A DNA stretch of 43,161 nt from Diphasiastrum complanatum (Eukaryota; Streptophyta; Lycopodiopsida; Lycopodiales; Lycopodiaceae): the NCBI GenBank assembly GCA_029204225.1, contig MU834921.1, forward strand, positions 1 to 43,161, in the 5' to 3' direction. The position numbers and the translations under genes were made by a program. The notes beneath the pieces are model-generated. The model was given only the letters and a program-made list of their open reading frames with translations, did not search any database and was not told the origin of the DNA. Positions within the stretch are counted from its first letter, which is position 1, and the number at the start of each line of letters is the position of its first letter. Below, piece by piece: positions 31,921 through 41,638 of the stretch.

Positions 31921-32836
31921 TTATTTGTTTCTTGGGTTTAGGCGGCAGTCCATGGCTGCATGACCCTTCTTGTGGCAGTGGAAACACTCACTTTTCGGAT
32001 TGAGCCAACATGAATCGACTGTGTGTCCTTCACGTCTGCATCTCACGTAGGTCTTCTTTTGTCCACCTTGCTGTTTCGACCTTCCTTTGTTCTTCCATTT
32101 GTCTTTGCTGGTCCCCTCTGCTTGCTGATCACGATCCTGCTTTCGATCTGACTCCCTCTTAGGCTTGAATTGTTTCTTTGTCTTTTCTTTGTTGCTGTAG
32201 AGGGCTTGGTCAGAAGCATCCTTGTGATCCAGGTGCTCTCGAGCCTTGACTTCCTCTCGAATCTCAACAATTGTCTTTTCGAGTGTCATTGTAGGATCCT
32301 TTGCTAGTAGGGTTCTGGTTGGTTGAAGGATCTTGGTAAGGCTCTCAACAGATAAGTGAGCTGCTTCTCTGCTGACACTGCATTTTCTGCTCCAAAATTG
32401 TGTAGTGAAAGGAATAGATCCTTCATATTCCTTACAAAAGAAGTGAGGTCTTTGCCATCCCACTGCAGGTTTGTCAGCTGATCTTCAAGCATCATTATCT
32501 GACTGCGTGATTTCATCTAAAATCTCATGAGTAGTGTATCCCACATCTCTTTTGCTTTAGAGAGTGTAGTGAGGTCAAGTGTGAGGCTATCCTCAATGGA
32601 TGATGATAGCAAGACTACTTCCTTGTCATTTTTCTCCCTCCATTCGCGTAGCTCCTTGCATGTTGTTGTAGGCATCTCCTCAATGCCACTACCCAGGGGA
32701 ATAATCCTTCACCCTTTAGTATCAGCGAGGTCTTAACCTTCCATGCTAGGAAGTTAGATTTTAATGAATCCAGAATTGTACAGATCTTGGATTGTATGTT
32801 GTTGATTGAAGCCATTGCTTTTGAATTCGTGTTCAC
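31921..32836 (-). pseudogene. Copia gag, minus-strand element
   Basis: It starts at 32836, or at the internal MASINNIQSKICTILDS (32815), as in the sibling at 28355. The frame slips near 32690 and again near 32400. In the last frame (32463-31921) a basic stretch precedes two zinc knuckles. The first is YVRCRREGHTVDSC, where the first Cys has become Tyr; the second, CFHCHKKGHAAMDC, is complete. A stop at 31921 separates gag from protease. Confidence 0.88.
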
Positions 32837-32913
32837 TTGTTGATGGTTGTTTGTTTGAATGCTTGGCCCTTGGATCTGATAGCTTTTCGGCTATGTCAGA
32901 CTTTGACAAGGTA

Positions 32914-32926
32914 GGCTCTGATAGCA
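32914..32926 (-). other. Primer binding site of the minus-strand element
   Basis: On the minus strand it reads TGCTATCAGAGCC, one change from TGGTATCAGAGCC, one base beyond the LTR end. Confidence 0.75.
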
Positions 32927-32927
32927 C

Positions 32928-34119
32928 TGATGTGAAAAATTGCACTCAGAAAATGCAAATTCCAGCTAGAATTCTGGTGACAAACTAATAAAACCTTGAA
33001 CGATTTGTGAACAATTTTGCGAAACTTGAATTATTTCTGCTTGAGAATAATTCGTGTTGGATCAATCAGGCTCTGTAACACAACGGAACGAAACGAGATG
33101 AAATCTAGATGAAAATGAAATGAAGCAAAACTTAAATGAGCTCTGACCTTGATTTATACTAGAAGCATAAAGATTGCGAAACGAAACGAAAGCATTCACC
33201 AAAAGGTCAATCAGGCTTTGTAACGAGACGAGACGAGACGAGACGAAACGAAACAAGACAAAACAAACGAAACGAGACTTAAGTGAGCTCTGAAATTGAT
33301 TTACGCTTTTAGCCAAGTTATTGCGAAGCGAAACGAAACGAAAGCATTCGCGAACAAAAATCCGTTTGTTAGGAATTCAGATATGATTGCTAGTAACTGT
33401 CGGCTACATTATTCCTACAATCCTTCAGAGTGTAGACAGACACTGCTGATCTATGTTAACAGATTAATATAGCATTCAACGAAATCAAACCAATGTGTGA
33501 AATTAAATAAACAAGTGAATCAGATACACAGATTGTAGCAGACAAATTTTCACTCAAGATCATACAATCATACGAAATAATATGTGCATAACAGCTACAA
33601 TATAATCTATTGATCTTCTGACTTTCAAGCACTGCATAACAGATCCATGCAGTGCATTGGCGTGAGAGAAATACAGTTCTCTCACGAATCATGTCTCGCT
33701 TACTAGCGGACTTCTAGATCTACAGATCCTCTTACAAAATTGTCTCGCACATAGATGGACTTGTATTCTGTATATTTCGTCTTCTTGTGTTCATATTGTA
33801 TTATGCATCAAAACATGAAGTATATAGTTCGTGACCTTTTTCGTGTCGCGTCGTGTAACTACCAAATTAGAGAGATTAAACATCTACAACTAATCACGAA
33901 TTACAAGAGTGGCAGATTAGCCACGATCTAGATTACTTCTGCTGATGTCATGATATCTGATCAAATATTTTTACCCTATGGTACTTGGTTGATCTTCTTG
34001 GTTAGTTGAGGAGCACGACTGATTTCGTGTTGTGTCGTGTCGTGTCGTGTCGTCTTTTTTCAAAAGTTCAGGATTGAAAGCTAGCAAAGCTTTGGCAATA
34101 GAAACATTTTGTTTCTTCA
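32928..34119 (-). repeat. 5' LTR with CGAAA/CGAGA pentanucleotide arrays
   Basis: The left edge is fixed by the PBS and by agreement with the other LTR. Inside, a unit of about 146 bp is present twice in tandem (about 33060 and 33206). Each has TCAATCAGGCT(C/T)TGTAAC, an array of ACGAG/ACGAA words, a (T/A)GAGCTCTGA block and GAAACGAAAGCATTC. A TATA-like TATATAC lies on the minus strand at about 33819. GTCGT repeats lie at about 34030-34055. The right edge at 34119 is a proposal; an earlier edge at 33808 (GCATCA) is possible. Confidence 0.65.
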
Positions 34120-34408
34120 GTTAGTTAGGATTTAGATTAAAAGCCTTGCTAGTTGGGTAAGCCTTAGCAAGTTCTAGTTTTTTTAGAGGTCTTGTTAGTT
34201 GGGAAGCCTTAATAGGCTTCATTAGTTGTTGTTTAGTTCCGAGCACCAGTTGGTGGGAAGCCTTGGTGGTCCTCCCTTTTGTTTGTACTCTTCCGGTTAT
34301 TTGTAAGTTTATGTAGAACTTAGGACGTGGACGGATCGGTCTACCACTACACTACAACCTGAACCATAGATAGACCTAGCCATAGCAAGAATAGATTTTC
34401 TTCCAACA
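34120..34408 (+). repeat. Probable 3' part of a gypsy-type LTR
   Basis: It ends TTCCAACA and is directly followed by TTGGCGTGGTTGCC, like a gypsy PBS. Imperfect repeats of GTTGGGAAGCCTT and AGCCTTAGCAAG occur inside. The start may lie at 30271, before the copia insertion. No matching second LTR is present. Confidence 0.4.
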
Positions 34409-34422
34409 TTGGCGTGGTTGCC
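34409..34422 (+). other. Candidate gypsy primer binding site
   Basis: TTGGCGTGGTTGCC resembles the TTGGCGCCGTTGCC type PBS. Confidence 0.4.
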
Positions 34423-35037
34423 ACTTTTTAAGTTTTTCTTACATGAGCTTACTTTGTTTTTCTTTTTTGCTATTGTTACATGCTTGTGTGCGTGTTTGCC
34501 TGATATTCTTCTTCACACTCCCACACAATCTTTTCTCCAGGTCCTACATGAGCTGCTGAGCAACCTATCAAGCTGGGGGGAGAAACAAAAGTGTCAACTT
34601 GGGCATTTTCTCTAAAAGAAGTGATCCAAGTGACATTTTTTGTCTTCAATCAGGTATATCAAGATCTTGCTACAAAAAACTAAGTATGGACTCACCCTCA
34701 CTGACACTCATAGTAGCTCAAGATCCAAGAGTATGGAAATGAAGCAAATTGATTGGAACTCTAAAAGCATCACCTCCTACTATGATTGGACCTCCTACAT
34801 GCCACCTCTTACAATGAATGGACCATTTTGGCACACCTCACAACATGATTGGCCCAAATTGACAAATGAGATCAAGAGGTGCTATGTCACTAATCATCTA
34901 GCATCAAGCCAAGTGTAACTAGCCTACACTATCATGAGCTAATCCACTTCTAAAATGGCCTAATCACTTATTCACAAGTGTACACTGAGTGGTTTTGAAA
35001 GAGGGCCCTCAAACCTCAAGATAGATGACTTTTACAG
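34423..35037. other. No gene recognised
   Basis: A 92-codon frame (34640-34915) is rich in Ser and Thr with no known motif. A G-rich word (GGGGGGAGAAAC, about 34575) recalls a purine tract, but no LTR terminus follows it. Confidence 0.4.
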
Positions 35038-35414
35038 TTTCACATTTTTGTTTATGGAAGAGAGTGTTTGAAGATGGTTGTTGAGAAGATGTAGGAGGAT
35101 GAAGCAAATATACCTACTAAGGAGGAGTTTATAAGATCTCAAAGGCAACTTGGTTTTTCAAATCCAGTTGCTTATGTTCCATCTTCACTAGTGTCAAGAG
35201 GAGGTCATAACATTGACCATGAAAAAGTCATTGAGGATGACAAAGCAGACTGTGTAAGTCTATTGTCCTATGTGATGTAGTAGACTTTTTGGTAACTAAT
35301 GTAGAGCTAGACCATATGTTCTTCGGTAACTAATATATTTTCACTCTATGACAGGAAATAGTCTATCTTGATGAATTCGAGGAGGACATAGAATCGTTGT
35401 TGGTATATTCATGA
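35038..35414 (+). pseudogene. Two-exon relic of an unrecognised gene
   Basis: A TTTTACAG acceptor precedes exon 1 (35038-35253), which reads YGRECLKMVVEKM, a TAG stop (35092), then EEFIRSQRQLGFSN and AYVPSSLVSRGGHN. A GTAAGT donor lies at 35254 and a CTATGACAG acceptor ends at 35354, giving a 101-bp intron. Exon 2 continues in phase with EIVYLDEFEEDIESLLVYS and then a stop. After that stop another frame (CHPFEVSSTWRNNDNG) also looks coding, which suggests a frameshift. The residue mix and splice borders argue for an old exon pair and against random DNA. I do not recognise the family. It may be a host pseudogene or gene sequence carried by a transposon. Confidence 0.45.
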
Positions 35415-35792
35415 GAGATCATGACCTTGACAATAAGTGTCACCCATTCGAAGTTTCATCCACATGGAGAAACAATGATAATGGTAATTAAGGCACTTTC
35501 TCCCCCCAACAAGTTGGACTTCTTCGACAAGTTGGTTGCCTTCTGGTGCCTGTCTTCGATAATAAAGTATTTCTACAGACTGTGCGACAATGCACGTAAA
35601 ATTATAGCAATATGAATGGAACTAGATTAACATGGGATTTAGAAGAGTAGAGGAACAAATCCAACATTAATATGTGCCTCATTTAATACAATATAAGAAT
35701 ATAAATAAGTATCACCAAAATGTAGATTAGTAGCACGAAAATATAAATGAGTAGCACAAATTTTTTAGAATAATATGACAAATAAATCTTAC

Positions 35793-36209
35793 CATGTAAT
35801 GTGTTATGTGATTTGCCTCCCCATGCACTTTGAACTGTATCCACAAATTCAATGGTGGCTTTCTATATGATTTGCACATTAATATTTGAAACTTTATCTT
35901 TCTTTAGGTATTTGACCATGTTGTCAAGCTGTTTCCAAACTTCTGCTTTCAATAATCAAGTAGCAGAAACTATTATTTCTTTCCATACCAAGTGTTGAAT
36001 TTTGGATTCTTTTCCAGAATAATTTGATAAAAATCTGTGATCCTTCAATCCTTCAATGCTTGATTTATATGGAATATCTTTTGATTTATCAAAAAGCTTG
36101 TCGTCTTTTTTGATTTTAACATGGCCTTTATGTAAGCCTACTTTCGATAAATTTTCTTCTAATATGGAAATGGCTTGTTTTGAAGATGACTCTGGTTTGG
36201 TATTCCATG
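35793..36209 (-). pseudogene. Single-exon relic of an unrecognised gene, minus strand
   Basis: On the minus strand a long frame runs from an AG acceptor-like site (36210-36211) to a GTAAG donor (35788-35792). It has only two stops in about 139 codons. It reads WNTKPESSSKQAISILEENL, then a Lys-rich stretch, KIQHLVWKEIIVSAT, stop, LLKAEVWKQLDNMVKYLKK, and after a second stop KATIEFVDTVQSAWGGK. Composition is protein-like, with mixed charged and aromatic residues. I cannot name the family. It lies tail to tail with the relic at 35038-35414; whether they come from one gene is unknown. Confidence 0.4.
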
Positions 36210-36211
36210 CT

Positions 36212-37545
36212 ATCAATATATGGACATATATTATTTTTCTATTATACGCACCTCTTCATGGAGTGTACAAATATGAACATTATGAATTGGTATTGGTATT
36301 TGCATCTTCTTTATCTCTGGGTATAATATGAGAGTGGTCTTTTGCAAAGCAATGTATTGGAACGAGTTGATTTCCTACTCATTTAATGGTGGAAATGGAA
36401 GCTCAAAAATGAATGTGCTTGACTCTCCATTGTTGGAATTCTAATTCCACTTCAAACCTCTATCTCCCATTTGATCCAGTTGCCACTATATTAGCTACTA
36501 GCTATTTTCAAGTATCTACGATAGAGTCCTAGACCTGGTTATTTACTCGAAAACTTGCTAAAGATGAAGAACCTACAGATTTACACACAGGTTTGAGACA
36601 AGGTTCGCGAAGAGTCAAACAACAGTCAACACCAATGACAAATCAAACCATTATTCGCTAGTCGACAATCAAACAATTCGGTGATAGTTGAACTATCGAC
36701 TGTTCACTATTCGAACCTAATGACAAAGCTAATGTCTCAAACTACTATTACGGCTATCAGGACTTCACACCCACTTTACAATACGATCAGCCCAAGGCTA
36801 ACGTACGATAGAATAACCACATTTTGTGTACGTATACTGAGTTAGATGCACACTCTAAGTAGTTCTGAGATGAGGTAACAAGTAATGTTATTATTATCAG
36901 TTAGATGTACTGATCTACATGATCTGGAGCTTCGACACAAAGACCTTTACTTGTTGTTTTTCCTAGCATTATCGTTCAACTCCAAGTTGTTCTTCTAGGC
37001 CTATACAATGATAAGTAGATTTCTTTTAGAACAATCTCATGTACATTTGCGCATCTTAATTGTACTATGTGTTCTTCAAATCATATGCTCATTAATCTCC
37101 TAGTGTGTCGTATCAAATGAGTCAAAGAATAGAATCACAACTGTCCTTGAAGCCTTCAAATTCTGTATCTATGGTTGTCTAAGACACCTACTGACTCATC
37201 GATTAGTCGACTGGATATGTTGTGACAAAAGATCTAACATGGTGCTTCTTATTCACTAAGACTTCTGTTGAGCTAACCGATAGTTCAACTATGTCTCCTG
37301 ACACTTCGAACTTGACCCACCTCGCACTTCATTCCCAACATCCATACCTTGCAAAAATGAACAATAGACCTTTTGACCTTGTGACGCTTTAAACATGTGC
37401 GAGCAAACAAAAATTGTAATATATCTATCCACATGCAAATAAGGGAAATCTTTATGCTCATGTAGTATTTTAATGGAAGACAGAACAATCTTGAATCTCA
37501 CTTCCTACCCTAATCGTGAATTTTCTATGCTCCAAAAATGTGTGA
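36212..37545. other. No gene; weak LTR-like region
   Basis: No coding match. 36432 (TGTTGGAATTC) to 37231 (GATCTAACA) has TGTT...AACA ends and GACTATTCG-like words, as in the LTR at 25147. No target duplication, purine tract or clear PBS supports it, so it is only a possibility. Confidence 0.25.
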
Positions 37546-37558
37546 GCAAGTAGAAATG
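37546..37558 (+). repeat. Left 13-bp target-site duplication
   Basis: GCAAGTAGAAATG, repeated perfectly at 37643-37655. Confidence 0.85.
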
Positions 37559-37642
37559 CTTCTTGGTTTCCAAGGGAAGGCTCGAACTTGAGACCAAAGA
37601 AACTTTGGATGTCAAGCTAACCAATTGAGCCAACTCCCTTGG
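37559..37642 (-). mobile_element. tRNA-derived short retroposon (SINE-like), 84 bp
   Basis: On the minus strand the first 73 nt resemble a tRNA. Acceptor-like arms CCAAGGG and CCCTTGG pair perfectly, TGGCTCAATTGG fits the Pol III A box, and AGTTCGAGCC fits the B box. An inner CCAAAG-TTT-CTTTGG hairpin replaces a normal anticodon arm, and the T stem is poor, so it is not a working tRNA. After the acceptor arm comes AAACCAAGAAG, which includes ACCA. The insert lies exactly between two perfect 13-bp direct repeats, the mark of LINE-type target-primed insertion. It lacks a long A-tail. It may be a very short SINE or a tRNA retropseudogene. Confidence 0.75.
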
Positions 37643-37655
37643 GCAAGTAGAAATG
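37643..37655 (+). repeat. Right 13-bp target-site duplication
   Basis: A perfect copy of 37546-37558. Confidence 0.85.
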
Positions 37656-38828
37656 GCATGCAATTGTAAGAAAAAGCATAATTTGGCCAATGTAATATGT
37701 AATATGATGTAGTGCATATGTTTAACAATAACAACCTTTCCAAAAGCAATGTAGATAACTCCCACTATCAATGGCAATTCTCTTTGAAAAAAGTGAACTT
37801 GAGATAACTTAGACTGAATCCAAATTCTAGAAGATTTTTCAACATAAACAGAAAATCATCCGAAAATATAAATGAATGAGAGTCTGTGGAGCATTTGAAT
37901 ATAAATACAAAAAGCTATAGGAGCATTTGAAAAACCAAACTACATCATTTTTCTATGCATAAGACAATCCCAACTTTGTAACCAAATTGTTCAATCTATA
38001 TCTTTCTACATAAAAAAGAAAACACTTTAATTTCAAAAATAGTGTAGATTATATAATTCATACATAACCAAGTAAGTGTATGCTTTTCAGATTTTATTAA
38101 GTTGATTTTTTCATATGAATTTTTGATTTTACATGCATTCCCCAAAACTTATGTTTTCTGATTGCAGTGAACATTGGAGCTTATATGTGCTATCCTTATG
38201 TATGTCAATGATGAAGGTGTGTGTAATCCAGTTTGTATAAAGATGAACTCTATTACACACACCCACAAAATAGCGAGGAGCCATATCAAGAAACAACTGG
38301 AACTGCAACATCGCATATGAAACGCAAAATGGTTGATACAGAGGTAAAAAAAAATTCAATATCGGTTCGACACATGCTTGTAATTTTTGTAGAGTTTCAT
38401 TTCATTTCGTGCATGCTGATCCAATATTCAAACAATATATTTTTGATATCGGTTCGATGCGCACTTGTTTCCTTATTTTAATATCACCTCGTGCACGTTG
38501 ATCCAATATTCCATAAAGTTAAAATTTTGTTACTAACTTTCATATGTATTTGAATACTGCAGTATGGGCATGACAATTGTCCGTTTCATAATGGTCATGC
38601 ACTAATAAGTCATATGTAACACACAATGGAAATTGTCGAGTACATGATATTTTGCCTAGGGCCTTCCAAATTTTTTTAGGCTTGGCCGTGCATGTCTCAC
38701 CTAGATTTTAGTGGGGTCATGTGCGTGATAGCTTCCATAATACATATTGGGAGTCCATTAATATCACCTAAGGGTAAGTCTCACATCATGTGAAAGGGGT
38801 AAGGCCATTTGACATGTCCTCCATCAAT
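37656..38828. other. No gene recognised
   Basis: AT-rich sequence without coding signal. ATATCGGTTCGA(C/T)(A/G)C-like words recur at about 38360 and 38447 in a short local duplication. Confidence 0.5.
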
Positions 38829-39032
38829 CAATGGGGAGTATTTGAGGCTCTCTCCACTTAGGAATTGTCTCAATTGGATAGGAATCTAGAATTTTGACAT
38901 GCCCATTAATATAAAATAATTGTCTACTAACAATGGAGAGTATTTGGGGATCTCTCCACTTAGGAATTGTCCCAATTGAGTAGGAATCGAGAATTTTGAC
39001 ATGCCCGTTAATAGAAAATAATTGTCCCCACT
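38829..39032. repeat. Two tandem copies of a 102-bp unit
   Basis: Unit 1 starts at 38829 (CAATGGGGAGTATT) and unit 2 at 38931 (CAATGGAGAGTATT). They share CTCTCCACTTAGGAATTGTC and AGAATTTTGACATGCCC and are about 85-90% identical by eye. The minus-strand frame across them (GMSKF repeated) is a by-product. Confidence 0.88.
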
Positions 39033-39521
39033 AGTAGACATTTGAACCGCAACTCTTGCCTTGAGGTAGGGGTTGCAAAGCCAAGACATTGGGGAACTCA
39101 TTTGGTCGATTCTTTCAGGTGTAATTGTCACTTTATAGGTTGTCATCTTCACGAAGATAGTTTGTGGATGTAACGGGAGGGGGCATTGGTGGTACCCTTG
39201 GTACTTATTATGTGGGGGGCCTGCCTGACTTGTTTAGTGGGGCATCTACAAAAGGGGCCAGCTTGTTTTTGACATTGAGAATACAAGCCACCAAATCCTG
39301 ATTATTGCTTGATGGGGACAACCCTCGAGCCTTGAAACGCCATTCCATTGAAACAATCTACCTTAATCATATCTTAGTTCCATGCAATGTAATCCCACTC
39401 ATCCCAAGACACACCCAAAGAGGTTGGCATCGAATGTTTCTCCAAAGTCTTGGTTCCAAGTCAGAGGGTAAGGCCACATGGAGAAGGTAGGAGAGAATAT
39501 TATAAGAATATATTCCCTCTT
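39033..39521. other. No gene recognised
   Basis: Short frames only, without motifs. A G-rich stretch lies at 39178-39260. Confidence 0.5.
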
Positions 39522-39710
39522 ACCTCCAGAGGTTGGCTCTACCTCCGGAGGTGAAAAAGTCAACCTTTGGAGGCAGGCCAACCTCTAGAAGCAGCCTCTC
39601 TGCGAGCTGGTAGAAATATGTTCAATCAGATGATGACACATAGGTCAGAGGTAGCACTCTACCTCCGACATGTGGCCTGCCCCCACATTTTTGGAGGCTA
39701 CCACCAGAGG
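39522..39710. repeat. Cluster of ACCTCCGGAGGT-like palindromes
   Basis: ACCTCCAGAGGT (39522, one centre mismatch), ACCTCCGGAGGT (39541, perfect 12-bp palindrome), ACCTCTAGAAGC (39581), and half sites such as CAACCTTTGGAGGC, CAGAGGTAG, TACCTCCGAC, TTGGAGGCTACC and CCAGAGGC recur within 190 bp, about 750-950 bp upstream of the F-box gene. Confidence 0.6.
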
Positions 39711-40099
39711 CAACCACTAGTGGCAGCCTTCGTCATATGCGGCCCAAGAGAGCCTCCCCTCGAAGACCAAGAATCACTCATCCCAAGAGAGGGTATCCAA
39801 CATAAGATGAGAGCTCCATGACATACTCTCGGATTGGATCATGTTTCACCTCATCAAAAACAAGTGAAATCTGCCACCTCTAGGCTCCACGTATTTTTGC
39901 AGGAAACCGGTGCAGGAGGTAAAGAAACCTGCCATAGGGGGTCAAAATTATATGTGGCAATGCATGATAGGACGGTGGGTGACTTAGCGAGGCGGTGGGC
40001 GAATGGTCAAGGACGAATCTATGGGGACTGAGTGGCTGTGAGGTGTCATGGCCATGGACCACCAATTAGGGGTGACTAGGACACAATCCTCGGAATATC

Positions 40100-40464
40100 G
40101 AGAAATTCCGAAGAGACTTTCTGGACGAGTGACGGTGCGCCACGTGGTCGGCACAGAATTTTCCAGAGAGGCCTCGTCGTTCCCGCCCTTTAGCCCCCCT
40201 TCTTCCTTTTCAAATTCTTCCACCCTTGAGAGAGAGAGAGAGAGAAAAAGAGAGAAAAAGAGAGAGCAAAGCAGGAGCAGGAGAAGATCAGAAGATCGGG
40301 AGGAAGATTGCGGGCGTCGATCATTGTTGGTAATAGAGCAGATCGGGAGGAGTGAGGTGTAGAAAAAATCAGGAGGAGGAGGAGTGAGGTGTAGGTTTTT
40401 CTTCTTGTCTTAGTTTGGAGGTGGGATCGTGCTGCTGTGATTCTGTTCACAAGGGCCGAGGAAA
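40100..40464 (+). promoter_or_regulatory. Promoter and 5' leader of the F-box gene
   Basis: CACGTG in the context GCGCCACGTGGTC (core 40141-40146) is a strong G-box/ABRE-type site, bound by bZIP and bHLH factors in plants. That would fit the stress response known for FBS1, though this link is inferred. A GA-rich leader follows at 40228-40266 and a GGAGGAGG stretch at about 40368-40385. No clear TATA box is seen. The transcript start cannot be fixed. Confidence 0.5.
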
Positions 40465-41638
40465 ATGAGAATTGTGCAGAGAAATTCTCAAACTAGGCAG
40501 AGCAGTCGTGTTAGCGGAGTACAGAACTCGAAGGCGCTGGTGGGTTCCTACGCCTTTAACACGCCTGTTAGAATTCGGGTTTCTGGTGAAGATTGTGATT
40601 GCCATGAGGCGTGCGGTCTCGGCCCAGAATCTCGCATGGAGTCACTTTCTTTAGAGCTTCTGGTAAGCAAGAGTGATCTGGATCGTCATTTTTCTTCAAA
40701 ATCTGACTGCTTGGGCCAGTTTCTAGGAATTGATCGTTCTTTCTGATATTTCCAGGTGAATATAGTCTGCGGTCTAAAGCATGATGAGCTCAAGCCTGTC
40801 TCTCAAGTATGCAGACGCTTTAGACAAGCGGTATGTGTACATTTAAAGATTTCCATTGTTCTCACCCTGTTTGGCCAAGGCTGATGGAAGACGTTGATTA
40901 ACCTGTTCTCAGTGTAGTTGCCACCTAATTTTTTTGTCGAACCCTTTATGGTTTTTTTTTTTTTTTTCTGTTGGATCATGTTCCCACGTGTTAATTTGAT
41001 TACTTTTAACAGGTAGAGGTTGCCTGGCGATGCCATTTCAATTTCCAGACTCCCGGTCGAAAAAGACACCGTCAGTCGAAATGCCTCTCTCCGCCTTTTG
41101 AGCACCATAATCTTTTATTGGGGTATGTTTTTTGAACCAAGTATCAGCTTATGGGTGACAACTCTCTGTACAGATTTGCTTTCGCTCTAATTTTGATTGT
41201 CGACATGGATTGTGAGACTTATACTCTTTGTTGTTACTCAATTTGGCTTTATTTTTATTGTATAGAGTTCTCGCTACAACGTAGGCGTAGTTTTACTGAT
41301 TCTATGTGTTTGGATCCCTATATTGTCAGCATGCTCTGTCAACCCTTACTTTTTTGAACTGTTTCCTTTCGCTCAGGCCTCGTATCAATCATATATGCGA
41401 TCACAAAGAGAAACCAGACACACCGAATGCTCCAAAGCAACTTCAGAAGCCACTGCAGGCGCACATCTCTGCTGATCAAATGCGTCCTCTTGTAGCTGTG
41501 CTATTCCAAGACAGGGATAACTGCCAGTCTAAAAGGCGAGACACAGACATTGTACGGCCAAAGATTAAAGCTCTGAATTCTCACTGTACTATATTCAATG
41601 AAGAACTATGTGAGGCAGTAGGCCACAATACTCTTTAG
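40465..41638 (+). CDS. F-box protein of the FBS1/At4g35930-like family, four exons
   Basis: The model is exons 40465-40662, 40756-40830, 41013-41122 and 41377-41638, with GT-AG introns of 93, 182 and 254 bp. The frame stays open across all joins and gives 214 residues. The start ATG has A at -3. The F-box spans about residues 58-100: ESRMESLSLELL at the end of exon 1, LKHDELKPVSQVCRRFRQA in exon 2, then VAWRCHFNFQTPGRKRHRQ. The HFN(Y/F).TP block after the F-box and the C-terminal IFNEELCEAVGHNTL are typical of this plant family. Such proteins bind SKP1/ASK adaptors in SCF ubiquitin ligases; FBS1 is stress-induced and nuclear. Oddity: the usual Leu-Pro at the F-box start is Leu-Ser here. Apart from that no break is seen. 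It is the only intact-looking host gene in the window. Confidence 0.85.

Larger units (their letters stand above)
30383..34119 (-). mobile_element. Copia deletion derivative on the minus strand
   Basis: Read on the minus strand: 5' LTR (34119-32928), PBS, gag, protease, integrase, then a direct jump into the middle of the 3' LTR (30766-30383). RT, RNase H, the purine tract and the U3 half of the 3' LTR are deleted. The deletion joint lies at TAGCCA, a 6-bp word also present at the matching place in the intact LTR, so microhomology could have guided it. GTTAG flanks the proposed ends (30378-30382 and 34120-34124). The right boundary rests on that duplication and a TTCA end, so it is less sure than the left one. 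Confidence 0.75.

Noticed and set aside
32928-33808. Shorter LTR model ending at GCATCA (inverted match to TGATGC)
   Set aside because: It leaves the TATA-like site outside the LTR and has no matching target duplication; the 34119 edge gives GTTAG on both sides. It remains an alternative.
36432-37231. Solo LTR with TGTT...AACA ends
   Set aside because: No target duplication, no purine tract and no convincing primer site; similarity to the LTR at 25147 is limited to a few words.
37559-37642. Functional tRNA gene
   Set aside because: There is no proper anticodon arm and the T stem is poor; the flanking 13-bp direct repeats show it is an inserted retroposon.
40473-40654. Second open frame overlapping F-box exon 1
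   Set aside because: It is a shadow frame; only the 40465 frame continues through the splice joins into F-box sequence.
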